Assembly: GCF_018860745.1 (NCBI RefSeq)
Contig: NZ_JAHKPY010000002.1
Location: forward strand, 310,001 to 374,000
Direction: 5' to 3'
DNA: 64,000 nucleotides
Source of the DNA: Zobellia uliginosa
GTDB lineage: Bacteria > Bacteroidota > Bacteroidia > Flavobacteriales > Flavobacteriaceae
Positions within the stretch are counted from its first letter, which is position 1, and each line of letters begins with the position of its first letter. A model generated the notes under the pieces. It worked only from the letters and a program-made list of their open reading frames with translations. It did not search any database and was not told the DNA's origin. Shown here in pieces: positions 34,984 through 43,812 of the stretch. Position numbers and translations under genes: made by a program.

Positions 34984-36782
34984 TTTTTTGACGTAGGAAT
35001 CTTTTCGTATTTCTGTTCTTCTATTAAATCTAGATATTCCTGTAAATAACCTGTGTAAATTTCACGTGGCATAACCTCGTATTTTTTACAAAGGGAAGCC
35101 GCATAACCAACGGCAGCACCCATTTGCCCGGTAGTAAGCATAACACGTGGCCCACCGAGCCCTGCGTGGGAGCAGCTGAAATTACGACCGGCCATAAAAA
35201 GGTTGCTAATGTTTTTAGAATACAGGCTTCTGTACGGAATGTAATATTGCGGCCCTCTATAAAATAAGGCTTCCGAAATGAAATCTGGATTTTTCTCGTC
35301 CTCTAAAACCGTTTGATAATGCACATCTACCGCTCTTTTTTCAATAACGACGCCATCAGGAAATTCTTTTCCGACTTTAGCATCGTTGAAAGTGAAAATA
35401 TGGTCTCCTACCAATCTTCTGGATTCGCGTTTTCCTACCAAGTACGAAACCCACTCCAATTTTCGGTTTTTGTTTACCTCGTCTTTTTTGGCATTGGAAA
35501 ATGAACCATAAATAGCACGTAGCATGTGGTCGCGTATTTCTTCGGCATCATCAATTTGGCTCAGGTCGTTTCTACTGAACTCCCATTGCCATTCGCCATT
35601 AACTTCTGCATAATCCTTTGATACCGGCATGGCCCAAGGTACTTCTGGAAAACTCTGCGGACTATCCGTGTCTTTAGATCCCCAAAGAACGGAAGAACCC
35701 ATAACGGCATTATCCGCTTCTTTTGGACTCCATAATTCACCGTGCTCTTCCCAATACTCGCCGTAGGTATCTACACTTTCACGACCATATGAAAATTCGG
35801 CGCCAGCCCAAAAACCTATCCAACCATCACCCGTAGAGTCTACAAAATAGGGTGCTGTAAACCGTTTTCTTTCCCCTGTAAACGTTTGTCTGGCATCTAC
35901 ATATTTTACACTATTTTCTTCCGAAATAGCATCATAAGCACGCCAGTTTAGGAATAAATCTATATTATCATAGCTCTTAACGTTTTCGTCCCTTTTTTGT
36001 TGGTCCAATTTAGATTCTGCCGAACCGTTAGGATAGTGCTTGGTGTCTATTTTTTTAAGGATACGCTCAAAATTGCCATAAATACCTTCGGTATGAACAC
36101 GTATTTCTTCACTGGCGTTACCCCCTAAAACTGGGCGATCATGAATCAATGCCACCTTTAAACCTTGTTCTGCACCGGCTATTGCTGCAGCGCAGCCTGC
36201 CAATCCTCCGCCTACAACCACTAAATCATAGGTTTTTAATTCCTCTGGTGCATTTGGTTCCGCAGCTAGTTCTTGACGCCAAGACGCTAACTTTTTTGGA
36301 GATGATGGAGGTGTTGTTTTTTTGGTAGAAAAATAAATAGCATCACAGCGGCCGTTAAAACCTGTAAGGTCAACTAACTCTATATGTGTTTCGTTTTTCT
36401 TATTGATTTTTGTTTCGCCTGCATATTGCCAGCCCCAACCGGAACGTGTGCCCAATACCGTATCTAGTACGGCCTCGTTCACTTTTAACTGAAATTTTCC
36501 AGGAGCTTCCCATTCACCCGGAACCCAGTTCATAGTGCGCACCCAAATATGGTATGTACCGGATTTATTGAAATTAACTTTTGTTGAAGCATTTTTTACC
36601 GGTTTTCCCATGCCATGTGCATTCAGATAAGAAGAACCCATTTGCTCAACGAATTGTGGGTCTACAAGCCAGCCACCTGGATTATCAAAGCTTTCGGCTT
36701 CAACGAGTACGTCTTGAGCGAACAAAGAAATTGAACTAACGAGGAGCAGGGTAACAATCAGTAACTTTTTCATAAGTGGCAT
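34980..36782 (-). CDS. Secreted FAD-dependent oxidoreductase with N-terminal carbohydrate-binding-type domain
   Basis: A 600-residue protein starting MPLMKKLLIV; the second ATG at 36773 gives a more standard signal peptide. Residues about 23-150 are a golvesin/xanthan-lyase or CBM35-like beta-sandwich (VEAESFDNPGGWLVDPQF, GTYHIWVRTMNW). The FAD domain starts at about 185 with YDLVVVGGGLAGCAAAIAG, then HDRPVLGGNASEEIRVH and the late LFMAGRNFSCSHAGLGGPRVM, as in the paralogue at 21950-24241. Export of a flavoprotein with a sugar-binding domain suggests oxidation of a glycan or sugar in the periplasm. It opens block B behind the second copy of the tandem operator motif. Confidence 0.82.
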   Translation of the reverse strand: MPLMKKLLIVTLLLVSSISLFAQDVLVEAESFDNPGGWLVDPQFVEQMGSSYLNAHGMGKPVKNASTKVNFNKSGTYHIWVRTMNWVPGEWEAPGKFQLKVNEAVLDTVLGTRSGWGWQYAGETKINKKNETHIELVDLTGFNGRCDAIYFSTKKTTPPSSPKKLASWRQELAAEPNAPEELKTYDLVVVGGGLAGCAAAIAGAEQGLKVALIHDRPVLGGNASEEIRVHTEGIYGNFERILKKIDTKHYPNGSAESKLDQQKRDENVKSYDNIDLFLNWRAYDAISEENSVKYVDARQTFTGERKRFTAPYFVDSTGDGWIGFWAGAEFSYGRESVDTYGEYWEEHGELWSPKEADNAVMGSSVLWGSKDTDSPQSFPEVPWAMPVSKDYAEVNGEWQWEFSRNDLSQIDDAEEIRDHMLRAIYGSFSNAKKDEVNKNRKLEWVSYLVGKRESRRLVGDHIFTFNDAKVGKEFPDGVVIEKRAVDVHYQTVLEDEKNPDFISEALFYRGPQYYIPYRSLYSKNISNLFMAGRNFSCSHAGLGGPRVMLTTGQMGAAVGYAASLCKKYEVMPREIYTGYLQEYLDLIEEQKYEKIPTSKK

Positions 36783-36804
36783 AAAATAGAAATAGTGAAA
36801 ATAA

Positions 36805-36824
36805 AACTAGTATGGTCTAGTATG
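36805..36824 (-). promoter_or_regulatory. Second copy of the putative GntR operator
   Basis: AACTAGTATG (36805-36814) followed by GTCTAGTATG (36815-36824); on the coding strand CATACTAGACCATACTAGTT. Sixteen of 20 positions match the susC-upstream motif, in the same orientation and with the same 10-bp period. It lies 23-42 nt before the FAD oxidoreductase start. TATATTTA at 36832-36839 (- strand) is a possible -7 element next to it. Confidence 0.6.
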
Positions 36825-36964
36825 GTTTCGGTAAATATATAAAATTATTTTTAATCTAATAATCTAGCATGAAATAAGTGATGTTAATATTAATTGCAGG
36901 GTAAATATGAAGATTTGATATAAAGGTGATTTTCAATTTATATAATAAAGCTAGAATAAATAGA

Positions 36965-36999
36965 TATAAAAAATCCCCGAAGTCATGCCCCGGGGATTT
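36965..36999 (-). terminator. Rho-independent terminator after GH2
   Basis: Perfect 9-bp GC-rich stem AAATCCCCG (36971-36979) / CGGGGATTT (36991-36999) with an 11-nt loop. In the - direction it is followed at once by TTTATATC, giving a run of six T with the end of the stem. It lies 24 bp after the stop of the GH2 gene at 37023 and separates block C from block B. The 36825-36964 stretch between terminator and operator is AT-rich with nothing else recognised. Confidence 0.8.
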
Positions 37000-37022
37000 C
37001 TTAATGGATGAAATTAGATTAT

Positions 37023-39947
37023 CTAATGCCACTCACTTAGCACAAAACTGTTAAGCCAAACTGCTTTTTGGTCTGTTCCTTTAAAAATGAATTGAACGTT
37101 GTTTTTTCCATCGGATTCAAAATATATCTCGGTGGGTTGAAACGGCGAAGTTTGCATGGTCTCGCCTTCGGTAACGGTAATGTTCGATAGGGTAGAGGTT
37201 CCATTGGCATCTGAAATGGTCACATCCAGCTCTTTGGTATACGGAATTTTGTAAATTCTATAAGTAGCCATTTTTTCTTGGTTGGGGTCCATACTATCTG
37301 TATTGGTTCTTGGTGCATGATGAACCGTATTCAGTTTATATTTTCCTTTTTTCAAACCAGAAAGTTTTAAGGTCAGCCCCTCTTTTGAAACCCCTAAAAC
37401 ACCTTCGCCATGGGCAAAACCATATTTACCTATGACGTTTATTTCGCCCAACCAGCGTGTAGAGCTGGCATCGCCATTACTTTGAACAGTAGCGGAAAAA
37501 CCACCAAGTTCTTCAAATTGTTTGGTAGAGGCAGCATTATCTTTTCCATTCCACGGAATCCAATCAAACTGCACCAATTGTTCTTCTCCGCCTAAATCTA
37601 CCCGAATGCTCTCAAAATCATAAATAGGTTCGGCAGTAGAAGCAATCATGTCAAAATTGGCTTTTTCGGTAGTAACTGTTTCAGTTGCTGATTTAAGTCC
37701 CTTTGCCTTTGCTGTGATGGTTATCTGCCCAGGAGAGTTTCCTGCACGAATCAAAACAGGAGCTACTCCATATTCCGTTTGCATAGGGTTTGAGCCAATA
37801 CCTTCCTTGTCTCCAATTATTTCGGCATCGCCCTTTACCGAGAATTCTACAGCTATATCTGCATCACCAAGCAAGATGCCATTTTTGTCCACTATTTTGG
37901 CATATGCCACCAGAATATCAGAACCATCGGCAACGAACTTACGTCCTTCCATATCTGGCTCTAGGATGATTCTATAAGCTTCTTCCGGAGTTTTTGTAGT
38001 TTTGGAAACCACAATTTTACCATCTAACAATCCGTTGGCGGTCAATGTTCCTTTTTCATATTTTGAAATGGAAAATACAAATGGTGCGTGTTTTAAATAT
38101 TTGTACTTATCCGCTCGCGAAGGATGTTCCTCGGCAATTGTTTTACCGTTTACTTTAAGCTGTACTTTTTCCGAATTACTAAAAATCACCACTTCTTTTG
38201 TGTCTTCATTCCAATCGGATGCAATATGTAAGTAGGGGTAATCCGTTAGTTCGGCAGGATACCAAGCCAAATTTTCCTCAGGTCTTGGATAGCGAAAAGC
38301 CGTCATAAAACCACCTCGACTTCTATCTTTTGGCGTGTCGGTAGGATGAAAAGTATAATAGGCATGTGCGGTCCATGATATTAGACCCAATTTCATGGGA
38401 CTGTTCATATATTCATTAATAGCCTCAGGACCACGACGCCCTTCCATTGCCAACATGGGTTCATCACCACTCCAATAATAAGGACCGTATACCATTTGGC
38501 CATAAATATCTGTTAAACCAGAAGTTTGCCAACCCGTCCAACGGCTACTTTGCGAAGCGGTATATCTAAAAGGGTCTTCTTGTTTGATTACATTATGAGC
38601 CCTTGGAACATAACCCCTGTGATTGATACCAGCTCCCCAGACAAAAACGGAAGTGTGGTTTCTATGGTTTCTGACCATAGTTCTTGCTGCTTTTTCGAAA
38701 TTATCGAACCAAGCCTCATTTCCGATAGACATCCATGTTGGGGCTTCTTCATATACCAGCATTCCTAATTCATCACAGGCTTCCAACAACGAATTGTCAT
38801 GCGGATAATGTGCCGTACGAATGACGTTCATACCCAATTTTTTTAATTGAAGAATATCTTTGTAATGCAGTGAATTGGGCATGGCATCCCCAATAAAACC
38901 ATAGTGCTGGTGTAAATTGGTCCCAATGAGCTTTAGAGGTTTTCCGTTGAGAACAATACCGTCATGATTGTTCATTTCAATCTTACGGAATCCGGTTTTT
39001 ACCTCTATCTGATCTACTACTTTATCGGCTTCTAAAACCAACGTATTTACACGGTATAGGTTAGGTTCATCTATAGACCAAAGCTTCAAGTTGTCTTCAA
39101 TACTTCCTATTGCATTAAATTGGACATCTGCACCGGAAGCAATGGTTTTTGTCTGCTCCAATTTTAAAACCACCAAACCTTTTTCATCAACAACCCTATT
39201 TATAACGGTAGTTATTCTAGGTTGATTATTTTCGTTCCGAACTGTAGTTTTAATATTAATCGTTGCATTCATATTCACCGGATCTACGGTGGGGGTGGTA
39301 ATGTATTGGCCTGCGTTTTCAGCTTCCCAATTAAAGGTGATATGTAACGGATTGGTTTCTACTAAATACACATCGCGATACAGACCGGCGAACTTAATAT
39401 AGTCCATAGGGCCTGGGTCCGGCGGCACGTCTTCGCGCTTGCGGTTATCGGCTAAAACGGTAACTAAATTTTTTGCACCTCGATTTACAAAATCTGTAAT
39501 ATCAAAATGAAAAGGAGTGTACCCACCAACGGCATGCTGACCAATGTGTTTGCCATTTACCCATACATCCGTTACTTGGTGAACGCCTTCAAATTCAAGA
39601 AACACTTTGCTTTGGGAGTTGTCCGAAACCTCAATTTGTTTTCGGTACCACCCAACTTTTCGCATAAAAGTATCTTGGTACTTATCATCTTGAACCCCGT
39701 TGAGGTCCATAGTAGTAAGTTCCAATCCGTGAGGCACGTTAACTGTTTCCCACTTGGAATCATCCGTATCCAATTTAAAAAAATCGGCATCTGAATCACC
39801 CAAATGGAATTTCCATCCTTGGTTGATATTTAGTTTGGAACGATCTGTTTTTTCAAAGCCTTCTGGTAAAGTTTTTTGTTGTGCATGAGCTGCTAGATGA
39901 AATAGCAGTATAAAAAGCATTGTTTTTACTATTTGTAAAGTACGCAT
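37023..39947 (-). CDS. GH2-fold secreted enzyme lacking the usual acid/base glutamate
   Basis: A 974-residue exported GH2 protein (signal MRTLQIVKTMLFILLFHLAAHA). The sugar-binding domain spans about 40-200 (INQGWKFHLGD, VWVNGKHIGQHAVGGYTPFHFDIT), the Ig-like domain about 200-320, and the TIM barrel about 325-600 (GTNLHQHYG, VIRTAHYPHDNSLLEACDELGMLVYEE). At barrel strand 4, where GH2 enzymes have W-S-x-G-N-E, this protein reads VFVWGAGINHRG, with His443 in place of Glu. The nucleophile region still has Glu502 in LAMEGRRG. Large C-terminal beta domains follow (about 650-974), including one with SILVAYAKIVDKNG-type invasin/Ig character. It is either inactive in normal hydrolysis, uses another acid, or has changed chemistry. 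It is the last gene of block C. Confidence 0.82.
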   Translation of the reverse strand: MRTLQIVKTMLFILLFHLAAHAQQKTLPEGFEKTDRSKLNINQGWKFHLGDSDADFFKLDTDDSKWETVNVPHGLELTTMDLNGVQDDKYQDTFMRKVGWYRKQIEVSDNSQSKVFLEFEGVHQVTDVWVNGKHIGQHAVGGYTPFHFDITDFVNRGAKNLVTVLADNRKREDVPPDPGPMDYIKFAGLYRDVYLVETNPLHITFNWEAENAGQYITTPTVDPVNMNATINIKTTVRNENNQPRITTVINRVVDEKGLVVLKLEQTKTIASGADVQFNAIGSIEDNLKLWSIDEPNLYRVNTLVLEADKVVDQIEVKTGFRKIEMNNHDGIVLNGKPLKLIGTNLHQHYGFIGDAMPNSLHYKDILQLKKLGMNVIRTAHYPHDNSLLEACDELGMLVYEEAPTWMSIGNEAWFDNFEKAARTMVRNHRNHTSVFVWGAGINHRGYVPRAHNVIKQEDPFRYTASQSSRWTGWQTSGLTDIYGQMVYGPYYWSGDEPMLAMEGRRGPEAINEYMNSPMKLGLISWTAHAYYTFHPTDTPKDRSRGGFMTAFRYPRPEENLAWYPAELTDYPYLHIASDWNEDTKEVVIFSNSEKVQLKVNGKTIAEEHPSRADKYKYLKHAPFVFSISKYEKGTLTANGLLDGKIVVSKTTKTPEEAYRIILEPDMEGRKFVADGSDILVAYAKIVDKNGILLGDADIAVEFSVKGDAEIIGDKEGIGSNPMQTEYGVAPVLIRAGNSPGQITITAKAKGLKSATETVTTEKANFDMIASTAEPIYDFESIRVDLGGEEQLVQFDWIPWNGKDNAASTKQFEELGGFSATVQSNGDASSTRWLGEINVIGKYGFAHGEGVLGVSKEGLTLKLSGLKKGKYKLNTVHHAPRTNTDSMDPNQEKMATYRIYKIPYTKELDVTISDANGTSTLSNITVTEGETMQTSPFQPTEIYFESDGKNNVQFIFKGTDQKAVWLNSFVLSEWH

Positions 39948-39967
39948 TAACTATAATTTTATTAAAT

Positions 39968-42229
39968 TTATTTTTCGTTTTCCAGTTCTTCAATCGTCCA
40001 ATAATCTTCACGGTCTTTTATACTTCTTCTCACATTACCAACCTTCCAAGCAGGAACGCCACTTTCGTTGTTTAGGTGCATTCGTATGTAGGTGACGACG
40101 CTAGCAATGTATTCATCGTCCTGTTGTTTCATGCCCGCCATAACACCAGAGTACTCTTTGCCGTCAACAGGTCCCGTAAGTCCATTCAGAAGAATTTTTA
40201 CAGGAATATCCCATTTCTTGGCAGTTACCCGCGGAGATCCAACTAGTGATGGCGCCATACCTTCAATACCATCACCGTTTTTACCATGACAGGCTGCACA
40301 TAAATTTTTAAAATTTGTATACCCATCTATAATTCTTTTACGGGTATAGGTATTTTGTAGCACGTGTTTTTTCTTGATTTGCTCAATTTCCAAAGGTGTT
40401 TCTTTTAGACTCTCTTCACCTATAACCGCAATAGCGTCGTTTGATGGGTTTGAAGAAATGATTTTGGAAATGGTTTCGTTTCCGGCTTTGTTTTTTGTAG
40501 ACCTTAGCGATAACACCAGTTGTTGCAACACTTCTGGATTTGTATCGTTTTTCAACGCCTGTACAGCTTCAATAACTTCTGTATCACCTGATTTTAGATA
40601 TGGTTCGGCTACCCGAAGCGCTGCCATACGTACCCGGGCATCATCATCTCGCAGTGCTGACAGAATAAGAGATTTGTCAATGGCATCAAGACCATCTAAA
40701 GCCCAAATAGCATGTAGCCTACCCAAAGCATAATCCGTATCGCCTAACATAGAACCTAGGAAAGGTTCGCCACCAGTTACTATTTTTTTTAAATCTGATA
40801 CAATGGATTTGTCTTGTCTAAGTACCAAGAGCTTTTGAGCGGTAAGACGGTACCAACCGTTAGGGTGATGCAGATAATCCAATAATTGGGCCTTTGATTT
40901 GTTCAAGAGATTTTCCTGCTTGGCGGGAGCAATTTCATTATGCACTATTCTGTAAATTCTACCTTTACCAATATTCTTGTCAAAACCTTTTCGTTCTACC
41001 ACAGGACGTAGAAAACTACCCTTTCTGACCCAGTTGCCCTCTTGAATGATTCCGCGGTACATGTCCACAACATACAGACAGCCGTCAGGTCCGGTTTGAG
41101 TGTCAACTGGTCTAAAGTTGGTATCTGTGGATGCCAGAAACTCTGTTTCACCATACGGATTGGAAAGTACTTTTTTTCCGTTCACTAGGTTCACTTTTGC
41201 TCTACGAATCAAGCGCCCTACAGGTTCAGGGATAAAAAGGTCACCATACATGGGTAATTTATCGCCTAAAAAAATAGACTGTCCACAACTTGCTGTAAAA
41301 TGATTGAGCGTACCGTCTTCACGAAGTCTACGCAGGCCGCCCTGAACATCTGGCGTGCCAATTATAGGCCATACTTTTTCAAAACCTTCTTCCCATTTGC
41401 CTTCCATTTCTAGATTTCCATAATAGGGATGTTGTTGATAGCCCAATGCAGGGGTTTCGCCACCGGCACTGGAATAATACAGTTGACCAACTTCATCTTG
41501 TGTCATTCCCCATTGTCCTGAAGGTGCATCCATTAAGGTATCAACCTCCATTTCACCCTTTGTAAATCTATAGCGCAAAGAGCCATTGGATTGATAAAGG
41601 TAATTATCCAGCCCCCAAATCATTGTGGCGGATTGGTGTTCTAGGTTTGCATTATCACGTTTATTATTTTCTAGGATGAGCTTCTTTTCATCGGCAACAT
41701 TGTCGCCATCCGTATCCCTGTAGGTGTAAAGACTGCGGTTGTATGTCTCGCCAATAATCACCCTGTCGTCTAACGGAAGTAGAATTCTCGGCAGAATTAA
41801 GCTGTCCACAAAAACGGTGCTTTTGTCCATTTTTCCATCACCATCAGTATCTTCAAGAACGGAAACCCTACTCCAAGGTTCATTTTCATCGGTTCCGTCA
41901 ATATCTTGCATGTATGTCAGCATTTCAGCAACGTAAAGTTTGCCGTCAGGACCCCAAGCAATTGTTACGGGTTCATTGATCATGGGTTCACTGGCTACCA
42001 ACTCCATGTGATAACCCTCGGGAAGATGCATGGTTTTCATACTCTCTTCTGGAGACATAAAAACAACTGGTGGGTCCTTTACGAGTGTTGGTTTGGTATA
42101 AATAACATCTGCATAGACCGGTTTTTCTTTTTTACAACTGCCAAGGGTGAATAGTACAAGGGCAGAAGTAAAGAAAAGACTTTTTTGTATAGTAGAACGA
42201 TTTGTTAAATGGTAAAATAATTGGTTCAT
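39968..42229 (-). CDS. PVC-type membrane-bound dehydrogenase-like lipoprotein with haem c motif
   Basis: About 753 residues from the ATG at 42229 (a TTG at 42292 is less likely); lipobox TLGSC. Residues about 55-420 form a propeller (YHMELVASEPMINEPVTIAWGPDGKLYVAEMLTYMQD; DTDGDGKMD; GPDGCLYVVDMYRG). Residues about 430-620 are HEAT-like repeats (DYALGRLHAIWALDGLD). A c-type cytochrome domain closes the protein with the haem motif CAACHG. This architecture is common in marine Bacteroidota and Planctomycetota and is thought to oxidise sugars, although few members are proven. It is preceded by a 90-150 bp gap holding direct repeats, so it may have its own promoter. Confidence 0.85.
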   Translation of the reverse strand: MNQLFYHLTNRSTIQKSLFFTSALVLFTLGSCKKEKPVYADVIYTKPTLVKDPPVVFMSPEESMKTMHLPEGYHMELVASEPMINEPVTIAWGPDGKLYVAEMLTYMQDIDGTDENEPWSRVSVLEDTDGDGKMDKSTVFVDSLILPRILLPLDDRVIIGETYNRSLYTYRDTDGDNVADEKKLILENNKRDNANLEHQSATMIWGLDNYLYQSNGSLRYRFTKGEMEVDTLMDAPSGQWGMTQDEVGQLYYSSAGGETPALGYQQHPYYGNLEMEGKWEEGFEKVWPIIGTPDVQGGLRRLREDGTLNHFTASCGQSIFLGDKLPMYGDLFIPEPVGRLIRRAKVNLVNGKKVLSNPYGETEFLASTDTNFRPVDTQTGPDGCLYVVDMYRGIIQEGNWVRKGSFLRPVVERKGFDKNIGKGRIYRIVHNEIAPAKQENLLNKSKAQLLDYLHHPNGWYRLTAQKLLVLRQDKSIVSDLKKIVTGGEPFLGSMLGDTDYALGRLHAIWALDGLDAIDKSLILSALRDDDARVRMAALRVAEPYLKSGDTEVIEAVQALKNDTNPEVLQQLVLSLRSTKNKAGNETISKIISSNPSNDAIAVIGEESLKETPLEIEQIKKKHVLQNTYTRKRIIDGYTNFKNLCAACHGKNGDGIEGMAPSLVGSPRVTAKKWDIPVKILLNGLTGPVDGKEYSGVMAGMKQQDDEYIASVVTYIRMHLNNESGVPAWKVGNVRRSIKDREDYWTIEELENEK

Positions 42230-42345
42230 ATTCGGTTTTTTGGCGTTTGTTTGTTGTTCGTTTTTGGTTAAAACGGTGATGTTAGTTTGCAAGAGTGATT
42301 GTCCGTAAAAATAATCATAGCACCTTATCGAAATTGTTACAAATG

Positions 42346-42366
42346 ATCATATGCCTATATCATATG
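42346..42366. repeat. Direct repeat ATCATATG, possible operator
   Basis: Two exact copies of ATCATATG (42346-42353 and 42359-42366), separated by CCTAT, 117-137 nt upstream of the haem c lipoprotein start. Each copy contains the palindrome CATATG. It lies in the longest gap in this part of block C, so it may be a regulatory site for 42229 and the GH2 behind it. No promoter is convincing nearby. Confidence 0.35.
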
Positions 42367-42382
42367 TGCTTTTTGATGATTT

Positions 42383-43804
42383 TTAATTCATCTGATGAGT
42401 GGAATTTCCGATTTCTACTTCGGCAATAATGGCATTTATACCGTTCCATTTTAAAATTTCAATTTTGATATATCGGGCTTTGGAGGCCTTAAAATCAATG
42501 CTTCTATATTTTGAATTCGTTGGCCATGAATCCGTAGATACCAGCAGGAATTCTTTATTATCATTGCTGATGTAGGTCTTACACTCTAAAATATTTCCTT
42601 CCGAAAGGGCCGTTTCCGGAGCTGGTTTGCTCTTGTGGTTGGGCACTAAGATGACGATGTCTATATTTTTGGGACGGCCCAAATCAAAAGTAAGGGTCTG
42701 AATTGAAGAAGCATCGGAAACCCAGTGTTCAAAATCGGTTTTGTATTGGGTAGCATCTATTATATGGGAAGCCTTGCCACTGGATGCAGTCGCCGTTACA
42801 ATAGGCGCCGAGAAAATGAGATGTTTTTTTGATGGGAGGTCTATTCTGGATTCATTGGGAGACCATTTTTTACCAATGTCGCTTAAAAGCGAGATAAACG
42901 CAGGATCTAAAAGACCCTCTCTGTTGGGCATGCAATTGAGCATAAAATTACAATACCTGCTTTCTAGCGTTTCCAATTTTGAAACTAGCTTTTCGGCACT
43001 TTCTTCTTTCAACATACCGTTTGGGGTTTCAGGACCCCAGAACCATCCGTTTCCTTTAAAGCTGTAATGCCCTAATGCCGAAGCCATTTGGTTGTCCTCA
43101 TCGGGAAAAGCTCCAAAGGGACCTTCAAAATAAGGAATATCCAATTGATAAGGGGCCTGTAAATGCGTATGGTCCGTCAATAAACAATCGGGCTGTATCT
43201 TTCTAATCAATTCACGAATTTCAGTGAAGGGTACTTCATGATGGCCCATCCGCCAAAACCAGCCGTCTACAACTAAATAATCTATTTTACCATAGTTGGT
43301 CAGCAGTTCGGTAATCTGGGTTTTTATAAAGTCCATTTCTGGAGGTCCGATTTTATCTTTATCGATACCATGTGTGCTGTCCCAAATGGAATAATAGAGG
43401 CCTACTTTCAGTCCTTTTTTCCTGAAAGACTCAACATATTGCTTTACGATGTCCTTTTTGTATGGAGTAGAAGCAACATCATAATCGGTAACCTCACTAT
43501 CCCATAAACAAAAGCCCTCGTGGTGTTTTGTGGTCAGTAGGCCAAATTTCATTTTAGCGGAAACGGCAGCATCTGCCCACTGGTCCGTATTCAGGTTCTT
43601 TGGGTTGAAAGTAGAAATATCATAGTTTTTTTCGCCCCAACTTGCCCCGTAAGACATGATGTTGTAACATATGAACATACCAAAGCGCATATTAACAAAA
43701 TCTTGCAATAGTTCGCCATATTGTTTTGATGTTGTTTCAGGTGTTTGGGCGCTGACTTGCAAACAACAGAGCAGTGCTAATAAAGTGGTGCGAATTATTC
43801 TCAT
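42383..43804 (-). CDS. GH29 alpha-L-fucosidase-family enzyme with C-terminal discoidin domain
   Basis: About 473 residues from the ATG at 43804 (TTG at 43810 is unlikely); signal [19 protein letters not shown]. The GH29 TIM barrel carries the conserved [13 protein letters not shown] (about 91-103) and the nucleophile Asp180 in YLVVDGWFW. Residues about 330-473 are an F5/8 type C (discoidin, CBM32-like) domain ([33 protein letters not shown]). GH29 enzymes release alpha-L-fucose, and some act on alpha-L-galactose, which differs only by the C6 hydroxyl. It lies 8 bp behind another GH29. L-galactose in porphyran or agar is a natural substrate, but fucose cannot be excluded. Confidence 0.88.
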   Translation of the reverse strand: MRIIRTTLLALLCCLQVSAQTPETTSKQYGELLQDFVNMRFGMFICYNIMSYGASWGEKNYDISTFNPKNLNTDQWADAAVSAKMKFGLLTTKHHEGFCLWDSEVTDYDVASTPYKKDIVKQYVESFRKKGLKVGLYYSIWDSTHGIDKDKIGPPEMDFIKTQITELLTNYGKIDYLVVDGWFWRMGHHEVPFTEIRELIRKIQPDCLLTDHTHLQAPYQLDIPYFEGPFGAFPDEDNQMASALGHYSFKGNGWFWGPETPNGMLKEESAEKLVSKLETLESRYCNFMLNCMPNREGLLDPAFISLLSDIGKKWSPNESRIDLPSKKHLIFSAPIVTATASSGKASHIIDATQYKTDFEHWVSDASSIQTLTFDLGRPKNIDIVILVPNHKSKPAPETALSEGNILECKTYISNDNKEFLLVSTDSWPTNSKYRSIDFKASKARYIKIEILKWNGINAIIAEVEIGNSTHQMN

Positions 43805-43812
43805 GAACAACT

